Of a stretch of 64,000 nucleotides of DNA, positions 56,730 through 64,000 are shown piece by piece. This DNA is from an uncultured Prevotellaceae bacterium (lineage in GTDB: Bacteria > Bacteroidota > Bacteroidia > Bacteroidales > Muribaculaceae). The translations under genes were made by a program, and so were the position numbers. A model generated the notes under the pieces. The model saw only the letters and a program-made list of their open reading frames with translations. It was not told the origin of the DNA and ran no database searches. The stretch lies in assembly GCA_947302275.1 (NCBI GenBank), contig CAMYUW010000008.1, forward strand, positions 1 to 64,000. Direction: 5' to 3'. The first letter of the stretch is position 1. Each line of letters begins with the position of its first letter.

Positions 56730-57506
56730 ATGAAGACACTTAGGTTTGTGATAATCGCCCTTATTGCTTTGACGTCTCTCATGGCAATAGCGCAAGAGCA
56801 AAGAACAGATACAATTATCCCGAAGTTCTTGATCAATGGCTATTTTTTTCAGGAGTTACCAGAACTCCCCGAAAATGCCATTCCAAGTTACACACGACTG
56901 AAAGATTCAGAAGGAAACAAAATACTTGCCATTGGACTTGATGTGGATTTACCCGAATCTGTCATCAGCAAGGCGATACCCCGAGAACAAGTGCGCAATG
57001 CCAATCAGTTCCTGAATGGTGCCAATATGATGGCAACGATGTTGGAATTGGCTCAAGCAGGCGTAAAAGATGATGGCACTTTCTACTCGCCTAAGGTAGG
57101 TGAGCCATTCCCTCCATTTAATGAAATAGATTTAGAAGGACGCAGATGGACCAACGACAGTGTCAAAGGTCATGTGATGGTGCTCAACCTGTGGTATTCC
57201 GGTTGTGGACCGTGCCGTGCCGAAATGCCTGAACTGTCAACGTGGAAAGAACAGTTCCCAGATGTCATGTTTTTCTCTGCCACTTATCATGATGCAGAGA
57301 TTGTACAAAAGATAACCGAAAAACACCATTTCACTTGGACACACCTCATTGAAGCTAAGGATATGATGCCATGGATTGGGACCGAAGGCTTCCCCTTTAC
57401 AGTGGTTGTTGATAAAACGGGAATTGTCCGCTATGCCGTTCATGGCACAAGCCAGGAAATACGTGCCGAAATCATTGCTAAAATAAAAGAAGCAGAGGGA
57501 ATTTGA
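56730..57506 (+). CDS. TlpA-like secreted thiol-disulfide oxidoreductase
   Basis: A 258-residue protein with a signal peptide (about 1-22, LTSLMAIAQEQ), an N-terminal region of about 95 residues without known fold, and a thioredoxin domain of the TlpA/ResA type (about 112-255) with active site C159-G-P-C162 in LWYSGCGPCRAEMPEL and the cis-proline in EGFPFTVVVD. It should reduce or isomerise disulfides in the periplasm. It has the AT-richer base use of accessory genes. Confidence 0.88.
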   Translation: MKTLRFVIIALIALTSLMAIAQEQRTDTIIPKFLINGYFFQELPELPENAIPSYTRLKDSEGNKILAIGLDVDLPESVISKAIPREQVRNANQFLNGANMMATMLELAQAGVKDDGTFYSPKVGEPFPPFNEIDLEGRRWTNDSVKGHVMVLNLWYSGCGPCRAEMPELSTWKEQFPDVMFFSATYHDAEIVQKITEKHHFTWTHLIEAKDMMPWIGTEGFPFTVVVDKTGIVRYAVHGTSQEIRAEIIAKIKEAEGI

Positions 57507-57610
57507 AAGACGAAATTTCTCCGTACGGTGAGATTTGTTTATCACTAACGGTTATTTGATTTGATGCCGAAAAGTTATTGTTTTCCTTTTATAATTGTTG
57601 TCCCAGTTGT

Positions 57611-58861
57611 TTAGTTGCTGTCCTTGTTGTTTGAACTGCGGATGGCGCGGATGCGTAGGGCCAGGGTGGGGTGGCTGTAGCTGAACCATACGACGAGGGG
57701 GTGGGGCGTGAGGTTGCTCAAGGCGTGGGCAGCGAGTTTTTTGAGTCCGCTGATGAGTGTCTCGCCGTGGCCGTAGCTGGCGGCGAAGGCGTCGGCGCGG
57801 TATTCGGCACGGCGCGAAATGGCGTTGCTGGCGGGATTGAGCAGAATGTCGATGGGTGAGAGCAACAGGGAGAATGCTACCATCGACAGGATAAACGACG
57901 GGGCTGTGCCGCCCAGTGCGGCGGGCAGGTCGGGATTGCTTACCAGCAGGGAGAAGATGAACAGGTTAACGGCCACCATTGCAATCGAGATAAACATGTT
58001 CTTAAAGGTGTCGCGGTGCTTGTAGTGCCCGAATTCATGGGCGAGCACGGCGACAATTTCGTCGTTGGTCATCTGGTCCTGCAGGGTGTCATAGAGCACG
58101 ATGCGTTTCTTGGGGCCGAAGCCCGTAAAATAGGCATTGGCCTTGGTGGAATGTTTGCTGCCGTCGATGATGTAGATGTCCTTGAATTTGGAACCGAAAC
58201 TCTCCAGTGCACTAGTGATGGCGTCGCGCAACTCGCCCTCGGGCAGCGGCGTCTGTTTGTTGAACAGGGGCACAATCAGGTTGCTGTAGAACATCGAGAA
58301 GAAAACGATGAACACGGCCACTACCAGAGTAGCCCAAATCCAAAACTGCTGTCCGAACGTCTGGTACAGCCAATAGACCACAGCCATGAGCACAGCGCTC
58401 AAGGCAGTAGAGACTAGGAAGGACTTCAGCGTATCGAGCCAGAAGGTCTTGTGCGTTGTGCGGTTGAAGCCGAAGCGCTCCTCGATGACAAAGGTCGAGT
58501 AGTAGCTGAACGGCAGGGCAATGATGGTGTTAAACAGGTTATAAATCACTAGGAACAGGATGACTTGCAGCACGGGCACATCGGTCCAAATCTTGCACTG
58601 GTTATCGAGCCAGCCGAGCAGGCCAAAGCCCAGTATGACCAGCGTCAGCGCAAACGACACGCAACGTGCAATGAGCGACACGCGCTTGTTGGTGCGCATG
58701 TATTCTTGCTGCTTGCGGTACTTCTCATCATCATATAGTCCCTCCAACTCGGGGGGGACAGGATGCGTCATCCACCGTGTATTGAGCCACGAGAGCACGC
58801 TGCTGATCATAAAGTCCAGCGTGACAAATGCGATAATCAACCACAATAACGTCTGAGCCAT
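57611..58861 (-). CDS. M48-family membrane metallopeptidase (Ste24-like)
   Basis: A 416-residue protein with several membrane helices and the zinc-binding HEFGH motif at residues 275-279, followed by EYRADAFAASYG which contributes the third ligand. The order of helices matches CAAX-prenyl-protease-type Ste24 peptidases; in bacteria these act in membrane protein quality control. The next gene on the strand starts upstream at 59432 and ends 10 bp before this start, so they form one unit. Confidence 0.92.
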   Translation of the reverse strand: MAQTLLWLIIAFVTLDFMISSVLSWLNTRWMTHPVPPELEGLYDDEKYRKQQEYMRTNKRVSLIARCVSFALTLVILGFGLLGWLDNQCKIWTDVPVLQVILFLVIYNLFNTIIALPFSYYSTFVIEERFGFNRTTHKTFWLDTLKSFLVSTALSAVLMAVVYWLYQTFGQQFWIWATLVVAVFIVFFSMFYSNLIVPLFNKQTPLPEGELRDAITSALESFGSKFKDIYIIDGSKHSTKANAYFTGFGPKKRIVLYDTLQDQMTNDEIVAVLAHEFGHYKHRDTFKNMFISIAMVAVNLFIFSLLVSNPDLPAALGGTAPSFILSMVAFSLLLSPIDILLNPASNAISRRAEYRADAFAASYGHGETLISGLKKLAAHALSNLTPHPLVVWFSYSHPTLALRIRAIRSSNNKDSN

Positions 58862-58871
58862 ATCTCACTAA

Positions 58872-59432
58872 TTATTTGTCTTTTTCTTCCAGAGCCAGCA
58901 ATTGCTCAATGTCTTCGTCACGCGGATTGGCCTTCCCTAAGTACTTGAGCAGCCACCATACCCCGCCAATCGCGGCGATGATACCGATAGCGGCCAGCAC
59001 AACCACATACCATGGACATTTGTCGATGAGCCCTAAAACGGCCGCAGCCGTGATGCACAATGCCATAGTAATGATAATCAGCTTGCTGAAAAGGGTGTCT
59101 GAGCCAATCAGATCAAGATGCTGTTGCATTTGCCTTGCTGTAGAGTCTTGACGGATGCGGTTATAAATGATGGCATAAAAGCCCATCGCCAACGAAGCCG
59201 CCAACAGGCATGCAATCAGTGGGCACAAGTATAGCTTGCTCTCGCTCACTTCATCAAACTTAACGATGCCCAGGATGGCAAAAAAGAATGCTAAAATGAC
59301 ATAAAAAGTGACATTCCAGCGACAGGTCTTGTGGATTGACTGGCGCAGCCGTTCCATCTCGTCCGCCTGAGTTGGGGTTAATCCCTCCTTGGTGGGGATG
59401 CGATTATCGTCGATATGATCTTCAGGTTTCAT
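58872..59432 (-). CDS. Membrane protein of unknown function
   Basis: A 186-residue protein: polar N-terminus (about 1-38), two helix pairs (about 40-58 and 68-88, then 118-138 and 144-165) and an acidic tail (PRDEDIEQLLALEEKDK). No family is recognised. It is the first gene of a two-gene unit with the M48 peptidase. Confidence 0.72.
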   Translation of the reverse strand: MKPEDHIDDNRIPTKEGLTPTQADEMERLRQSIHKTCRWNVTFYVILAFFFAILGIVKFDEVSESKLYLCPLIACLLAASLAMGFYAIIYNRIRQDSTARQMQQHLDLIGSDTLFSKLIIITMALCITAAAVLGLIDKCPWYVVVLAAIGIIAAIGGVWWLLKYLGKANPRDEDIEQLLALEEKDK

Positions 59433-59493
59433 AATGCGTTGACTTAAATAGGTTAATAAATCCTGAGATGCAACCAGGTGTCACAAAATATTA

Positions 59494-59527
59494 CAAAGGT
59501 AGCATTTTTTCTCCATTTTTTTGCAAA
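59494..59527 (-). promoter_or_regulatory. Minus-strand promoter for membrane protein/M48 unit
   Basis: On the minus strand TTTG (59524-59527), a 22-bp gap, TACCTTTG (59494-59501). Confidence 0.6.
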
Positions 59528-59594
59528 TCCCTGTCGAACTTGAAAAAAAGGGAGACAAAAAAGCGCTATTGGTCATACGCAGCCAAAAAATTAC

Positions 59595-59602
59595 TACCTT
59601 TG
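59595..59602 (+). promoter_or_regulatory. -7 box for lipoprotein gene
   Basis: TACCTTTG, 28 bp before the ATG at 59631; only a partial TTGG is found upstream. Confidence 0.55.
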
Positions 59603-59630
59603 CAGCATAACATCAATATTAAATGGAGCT

Positions 59631-60245
59631 ATGAATAAGATTAAATTATGGATGATGGCCGCCATCCTGTTCAGCGGCGTGATGTGCCAAGCCTCTTGCT
59701 CGTCAAATTTAAAGAGTGAGGCTCCGATCACCAAAGAGGAATCAGATAATAAACTGATGAATGAAATTGAGAAGAATCCTGTCTTTTATGCTGCTCTCAA
59801 TGGCTATTTGGCCGATTCAATCGGCTCGCAATATGCTCCTGGAGAGGTGTGCATTCCCTGTCCCACGGTAATCGCTTGTGACCAGCAAAACCCTGACAGT
59901 GTGCGTGTGCTTGGTGCCTTCTGGGTGTATAACTACAATGTGGTTGATGACACACTGAAGATGGTTTCTGGCGGTTCCCATCCTGGCTTGATGATTCTCA
60001 AAAAGACCGATGACGGCTATGTGGTTACCTCATTTGACCAAGTGGAAGACGGTAGCAACTTCTTGCCGAGTGCTAAGCGCATCTTTGGCGACATGTATGA
60101 GGCATTCAATAGCATCAACAGCGATGACGAAACGCGTGAACAGGTTCGTGCCATCTTTATCGCCAAGTATGTGAAGGACAACAACCTGCCCGTCAAGTAC
60201 TATCAGGATTACGGCTGGCCCGCAAGGGAAATCCCCGCTAAATAA
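59631..60245 (+). CDS. Predicted lipoprotein of unknown function
   Basis: A 204-residue protein with a lipoprotein-type signal (lipobox QASC, about residues 20-23) followed by SSNLKSEAPITKEESD. The mature part contains VCIPCPTVIACDQQNPDSVR and a conserved-looking GSHPGLMILKKTDDGYVVTS; it resembles small secreted proteins with a folded domain of about 150 residues. No function is recognised. Confidence 0.68.
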   Translation: MNKIKLWMMAAILFSGVMCQASCSSNLKSEAPITKEESDNKLMNEIEKNPVFYAALNGYLADSIGSQYAPGEVCIPCPTVIACDQQNPDSVRVLGAFWVYNYNVVDDTLKMVSGGSHPGLMILKKTDDGYVVTSFDQVEDGSNFLPSAKRIFGDMYEAFNSINSDDETREQVRAIFIAKYVKDNNLPVKYYQDYGWPAREIPAK

Positions 60246-60301
60246 TATTTCCCACCGATCACTAATTAAAGATCAGCAATTTTTCAGGCGACAGTAACCA
60301 T

Positions 60302-60336
60302 ACTTAAAACTTAAAACTAAAAACTTACAACTATTA
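60302..60336 (+). repeat. Heptamer tract ACTTAAA-type before cinA
   Basis: Five perfect-phase units (ACTTAAA, ACTTAAA, ACTAAAA, ACTTACA, ACTATTA) end exactly at the cinA ATG at 60337. Confidence 0.85.
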
Positions 60337-61572
60337 ATGAAATACAGCATTATTGCCATCGGTGACGAGTTGCTCATCGGCCAAGTCACAGACACCAATT
60401 CGGGTTGGATTGCTCGCCACATGACGCCGCGTGGCTGGGATGTGAACACCGTACAGGTTGTTCCCGATGATGCCGATCAGATCAAGCTCGCTATCGATCG
60501 TGCTTTTGCCCAGACCGATGTCGTGCTGATGACCGGTGGCCTGGGACCGACCAAGGACGACATCACAAAACCCACGCTGTGCCGCTACTTCGGCGGCGAA
60601 ATGGTGCTCGACAAGGACGTGGAGCGCAACGTCATGGAGGTGATGGAACGCCGCCACCTCAAGCTCAACGAGTACACCCGCCTGCAGGCGATGGTGCCCT
60701 CGTCGTGCCGCGTCATCCAGAACGAGGTGGGCACGGCGCCGCTGATGTGGTTTGAGCGCGACGGCAAGGTGCTGGTGAGCATGCCCGGTGTGCCCTTTGA
60801 GCTGCAGGGGATGATGGAGCGTGCAGTGATACCACAACTGCTGGCCCGCTTCAACGACGGCGAGGATATCGAGTTCCGCACCTTTGTCGTTACGGGTATC
60901 ATCGAGTCGGCATTGGCGATGGAGTTGGATGAGTTTGAACGCAACATGCCTCACGGCATCCATTTGGCCTATCTGCCCGAGGGCGGCATTATCCGCCTGA
61001 GGCTGACGGGTTCTTCGACCGATGCCCGTCAGATCAATGATGACATGGAACGCCTGTCAAGCCAGTTGCACGATATCCTGGGCGGTCACATCATCGCAGA
61101 CGGAGACAAACGCCTGCCTGAGATACTGGGCGAGCGCTTGCGTGAGCGCGGGCTTACACTCTCTACTGCCGAGAGCTGCACGGGCGGCAACATCGCCCAT
61201 CAGATTACCAGCATAGCAGGCAGCAGCGATTATTTCAAGGGCGCTGTGGTAAGTTATGCCAACGAGGTGAAGATGTCGCTGCTTGGTGTCAAGGAACAGG
61301 ACATTATTGATCACGGCGTGGTGAGCGAACCCGTCGTGCGGCAGATGGTTGAGGGCGCTTGCCGTGCCATGGGTACCGACTGCGCCATCGCCACAAGCGG
61401 CATTGCAGGCCCTGGCGGAGGTACACCCACCAAGCCTGTAGGCACCGTGTGGATGGCTGCCAAGTGTGGTGACCATGTTATTGCCCAGGTCAAGCAGTTG
61501 CCTGGCGATCGTGACCGCGTCATCACTCGCGCCACCCTTGAGGCCCAACTCTTGTTGCTGTCGTTATTATAG
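60337..61572 (+). CDS. cinA: CinA-family protein (nicotinamide-nucleotide amidase)
   Basis: A 411-residue two-domain protein: an N-terminal molybdopterin-binding-like domain (about 1-170; IIAIGDELLIGQVTDTNSGW, LMTGGLGPTKDDITK) with ADP-ribose pyrophosphatase potential, and a C-terminal CinA amidase domain (about 255-410; LSTAESCTGGNIAHQITSIA, TSGIAGPGGGTPTKPVGTVW) which hydrolyses NMN to nicotinate mononucleotide. This recycles NAD breakdown products. Start at the end of the heptamer tract. Confidence 0.93.
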   Translation: MKYSIIAIGDELLIGQVTDTNSGWIARHMTPRGWDVNTVQVVPDDADQIKLAIDRAFAQTDVVLMTGGLGPTKDDITKPTLCRYFGGEMVLDKDVERNVMEVMERRHLKLNEYTRLQAMVPSSCRVIQNEVGTAPLMWFERDGKVLVSMPGVPFELQGMMERAVIPQLLARFNDGEDIEFRTFVVTGIIESALAMELDEFERNMPHGIHLAYLPEGGIIRLRLTGSSTDARQINDDMERLSSQLHDILGGHIIADGDKRLPEILGERLRERGLTLSTAESCTGGNIAHQITSIAGSSDYFKGAVVSYANEVKMSLLGVKEQDIIDHGVVSEPVVRQMVEGACRAMGTDCAIATSGIAGPGGGTPTKPVGTVWMAAKCGDHVIAQVKQLPGDRDRVITRATLEAQLLLLSLL

Positions 61573-61585
61573 GCTTTAGGTAGAT

Positions 61586-62461
61586 ATGAAGAAATTCTTG
61601 TTGCTTTTGATGGTGGTTCTGATGGCTGTTCCCATGGGGATGGCACAATCATCGGGTGATGATAAGGACCCGAGCATAAAGCCGGGCATTCGTCGCCTGC
61701 ATCCCGAGCGCGAGCGGGCCAAGGCGCAAAAGAAACTGCAGGAACAGCTGTCGCGCAAAGCCGAGCCCAAGGCTGACCCCTGGGACACCAGCGACGAGGT
61801 GTGGGGAACGGTAGACTTGCCCCGTGGCAAAGTCAATGAAAGCGGAACTGTCGAAGGACGCCGCTTGCAGCACACCTCAAAATCGGCAACCGAACAGGCT
61901 GAACTCGATTCACTGCTTGCTATGGACTACTCGATAACCGAATACGGATACCGTCGTATGACCTGGCGTGACTTGCCCGTCACAACGACCATCGAACGCC
62001 TGTCGCCTTCTTTTGTCGTGAGCGATGCGGGAGATTATGTCTCCAAGTATGTATCGAACGAGCGCACCAGCAACGAGGTGTTCTTCGCGTTTAAGATGGC
62101 AGAAGAGGATAGTCTGCCTGAACCGCTGCGCCTGTGTGTCCATTATTGTGCCGATGATCCAATTGACTTCGACCAATTGATCTTCAGTATCGATGGATAT
62201 GATTATCCGTTTTATCCTGTAGAAACCCTTTCAGGGGAACTGACTGGAGGGTTGTACTGGCAATGGAGCGATGATGAACTCAGTGCCCCATACAAGGATT
62301 TGGTTTATGCGCTTGCCCATAGCCATTGGGCGGCCATTAAACTGATGAGCACTCGTGGCATAAACCACGTGAAGATGCTCACCGATGGCCAGCGTGCCGA
62401 CTTCGCTGCCACCCTCGATCTTTACCGTCTGCTGGGAGGGACATTTTCAGCTAACAGATAG
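61586..62461 (+). CDS. Secreted protein of unknown function
   Basis: A 291-residue protein with a signal peptide (about 1-20, VPMGMAQSS), a basic low-complexity stretch (HPERERAKAQKKLQEQLSRK), and a C-terminal mixed domain of about 180 residues (MTWRDLPVTTTIERLSPSFV; YKDLVYALAHSHWAAIKLMS). No family is recognised. It lies 13 bp after cinA, with a short TAGGCTT/TAGGTAG heptamer pair in between, so it is probably in the same operon. Confidence 0.68.
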   Translation: MKKFLLLLMVVLMAVPMGMAQSSGDDKDPSIKPGIRRLHPERERAKAQKKLQEQLSRKAEPKADPWDTSDEVWGTVDLPRGKVNESGTVEGRRLQHTSKSATEQAELDSLLAMDYSITEYGYRRMTWRDLPVTTTIERLSPSFVVSDAGDYVSKYVSNERTSNEVFFAFKMAEEDSLPEPLRLCVHYCADDPIDFDQLIFSIDGYDYPFYPVETLSGELTGGLYWQWSDDELSAPYKDLVYALAHSHWAAIKLMSTRGINHVKMLTDGQRADFAATLDLYRLLGGTFSANR

Positions 62462-62537
62462 TAATAGATAACGGGTTAATCCAAATGTATGAAAATCAGT
62501 AGTTTGCATTGATTGTTGCATAAATTTTTGCTGATTG

Positions 62538-62570
62538 TTTGGGCTGGAAACCAAAAAGTAATTACCTTTG
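62538..62570 (+). promoter_or_regulatory. Canonical promoter for winged-helix gene
   Basis: TTTG at 62538-62541, a 21-bp gap, TACCTTTG at 62563-62570; ATG at 62618. Confidence 0.8.
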
Positions 62571-62617
62571 CAGCGATTTTAATTAATTATTGATTGTTTT
62601 ATTAAAGGTTTAATTTT

Positions 62618-62821
62618 ATGAACGTAGAAAACATTGGTAACTGGGCTGGTCTCGTGTGGAACGCCCTGAATGATGCCAAGAAGGCTCTCAACCTAAAGGA
62701 CCTGCGCAAGGCTACTAAGCTCAAAGTGAACGAGATGCACTGCGCTCTGGGTTGGCTCGCCAAGGAAGGTAAGCTCGACTTTGCTGAGGGTAAGGACGAC
62801 ATCGAGGTATCGTTGCGCTAA
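62618..62821 (+). CDS. Winged-helix domain protein (DUF2582-like)
   Basis: A 67-residue protein that is almost entirely one winged helix-turn-helix (MNVENIGNWAGLVWNALN; LRKATKLKVNEMHCALGWLA). It resembles the short winged-helix family PF10771 found throughout Bacteroidales. The strong promoter and G+C-rich, well-used codons suggest high expression. DNA or RNA target is unknown. Confidence 0.82.
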   Translation: MNVENIGNWAGLVWNALNDAKKALNLKDLRKATKLKVNEMHCALGWLAKEGKLDFAEGKDDIEVSLR

Positions 62822-62870
62822 GCACTTTTTTGTTCCGGTCCCGGATTAGAATTAATATCCCTGATATAGC

Positions 62871-62909
62871 AGCGATGGTGTGGAACTTTTTTCCACGCCA
62901 TCGTTGTTT
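62871..62909 (+). terminator. Terminator after winged-helix gene
   Basis: AGCGATGGTGTGGAA and TTCCACGCCATCGTT pair over 15 positions (one A/T-side mismatch and one G-T) with a short T-rich loop, followed by GTTTG. Confidence 0.75.
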
Positions 62910-62947
62910 GTTAGGGTGATGATAATTGACGTCTCTAGGGGCGTTTT

Positions 62948-62979
62948 TTTGTTTTTCTCGATAAAGATGGTTATATTTG
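62948..62979 (+). promoter_or_regulatory. Canonical promoter for LRR gene
   Basis: TTTG at 62948-62951, a 20-bp gap, TATATTTG at 62972-62979. The leader to 63109 is about 120 bases. Confidence 0.75.
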
Positions 62980-63108
62980 CGCAATCAATCAGTACGAGGG
63001 GCATCATGTAATTCCGAAATAAAGGATAAACTATCTGCACTGCCAATTACTTCTAACCACTTGACAAAATACTCCAAAATAATTATTAACTAATAAACAA
63101 TCACTATT

Positions 63109-64000
63109 ATGAGACGAACTCTATTACTAATGTTTACCGTGTGGCTGGCCGTATTATCGGCCAGCGCCTACAGCTTTGAGTCAGGCGGCATCTATTACCA
63201 GATCACAGGTAATACTACCGTCGAAGTGACTTTTAGGGATGCCGACTATAACAGTTACAGCGGCAATGTCGTTATTCCGCCCACTGTATCGGATGGAAGC
63301 AAGACCTATAATGTCACAGCCATCGGCAATTATGCGTTCAGTTGGAGTACAGAGTTGAACAGTGTTGATATCCCCAATTCGGTGACCACTATCGGCGAAT
63401 ATGCCTTTTATCATTGTCACTCATTGGCTAGTGCTGATATCCCCAATACCGTGACCGCAATTGGTGTCCATGCATTTCATTCTTGCGAATCGTTGTCGAG
63501 TGTAACGATTCCACCCCTAGTGACAGACCTTTTAAGCTATGTATTCTATTATTGCACCAGTCTGACCAGCGTGACGATACCCGATTCGGTGCTGTACATC
63601 GCTTATAGTGCATTTGCATGGTGTACTAGTTTGGAGAGTGTGACGATGGGCAACTCGGTAATATCCATCAACCGTTATGCCTTCAGTAATTGCACGTCAT
63701 TGACCAGCGTGGAAATTCCGGCTTCAGTGACTCTGATCGATTCTTTTGCATTTCGTGCTTGTAATGCTTTAACCGACATTATCTGCTTGGGAGCCACACC
63801 TGCCACCATAAAGAGCGACACCTTTGATGATAGCCATTATAGTAATGCCGTACTCACGGTGCCCAATGGTAGCTCTAGTGCTTACCGCGATGCCGAGTTC
63901 TGGCAAAACTTCACCTATATAAATGAAAGACCCTATGATTTCAAAGAAGGCGATATCTATTATCGCATCACGGGTGACAATACCGTTGAAGTTTGCAATG
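63109..64000 (+). CDS. Secreted BspA-type LRR protein, cut by window end
   Basis: The frame from ATG 63109 stays open to the last base (297 codons seen). It has a signal peptide (MRRTLLLMFTVWLAVLSASA), the family head (FESGGIYYQITGNTTVEVTF), about seven LRR_5 repeats (for example VTTIGEYAFYHCHSLASADI), and then begins a second head-like unit (FKEGDIYYRITGDNTVEVCN) at the very end, so the protein likely contains two or more LRR blocks. Whether it ends in a dockerin cannot be seen. Confidence 0.88.
   Translation, partial: MRRTLLLMFTVWLAVLSASAYSFESGGIYYQITGNTTVEVTFRDADYNSYSGNVVIPPTVSDGSKTYNVTAIGNYAFSWSTELNSVDIPNSVTTIGEYAFYHCHSLASADIPNTVTAIGVHAFHSCESLSSVTIPPLVTDLLSYVFYYCTSLTSVTIPDSVLYIAYSAFAWCTSLESVTMGNSVISINRYAFSNCTSLTSVEIPASVTLIDSFAFRACNALTDIICLGATPATIKSDTFDDSHYSNAVLTVPNGSSSAYRDAEFWQNFTYINERPYDFKEGDIYYRITGDNTVEVCN

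Overview
The window looks like a gut-type Bacteroidales chromosome (Muribaculaceae or Prevotellaceae would fit; the genus cannot be fixed from sequence alone). The support is: a Bat aerotolerance operon, Bacteroidota promoters of the form TTTG - about 20 bp - TAnnTTTG in front of many genes, BspA-type leucine-rich-repeat surface proteins, dockerin-like C-termini, a TamB/DUF4421 pair, a DUF4143 ATPase and a free-standing PASTA protein beside RluD. No rRNA, tRNA, CRISPR array, transposase or recombinase gene was recognised.

Layout. 0-7.5 kb: DUF58 - membrane protein - BatA - BatB - BatC - BatD - BatE, one tightly packed operon of von Willebrand and TPR proteins. 7.6-9.9 kb: PAP2 phosphatase, a small DNA-binding protein, and a DUF2007-Usp stress protein. 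9.9-12.7 kb (minus): mutY behind an LRR protein. 13-20.2 kb: porin, DcuB-type dicarboxylate transporter, DUF6440, DUF169, a secreted esterase, DedA-like protein, LUD protein and kdsB. 20.2-27.5 kb: secreted GH2 beta-galactosidase, a non-coding array of short hairpins, a CDF cation transporter, a PASTA protein and RluD.

27.5-34.6 kb is the most unusual part. It is a run of small, AT-richer, mostly unrecognised genes, all on the minus strand: membrane proteins, DUF2442/DUF4160, an XRE regulator with a PH-like membrane protein, an SGNH esterase, a Cys-rich lipoprotein and a dockerin-tagged LRR protein. Six intergenic repeats belonging to two related, hairpin-forming types lie just after stop codons in this run. 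The arrangement resembles a gene-cassette array, but no integrase is visible.

34.8-46.5 kb: acyltransferase, metallophosphoesterase, tex (flanked by inverted short repeats), a DUF4143 ATPase with a duplicated palindromic leader, small membrane/lipoproteins, a free secreted dockerin, an LRR-dockerin protein and nadE. 46.5-57.5 kb: tamB, a DUF4421 protein, a 948-residue LRR-dockerin protein, tsaD and a TlpA-like thioredoxin. 57.6-64 kb: M48 peptidase, membrane protein, lipoprotein, cinA, a secreted unknown, a winged-helix protein and the start of another LRR protein cut by the window end.

Two signals run through the whole window. First, many spacers in front of genes carry degenerate 7-bp tandem repeats with a CTA/TAG core, each spacer with its own variant, often ending exactly at the start codon. 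Second, four secreted proteins end in, or consist of, a dockerin-like calcium loop with the signature GDVT-x-LID, and no clear cohesin is visible. All functional names come from motif recognition by eye; no database search was run.
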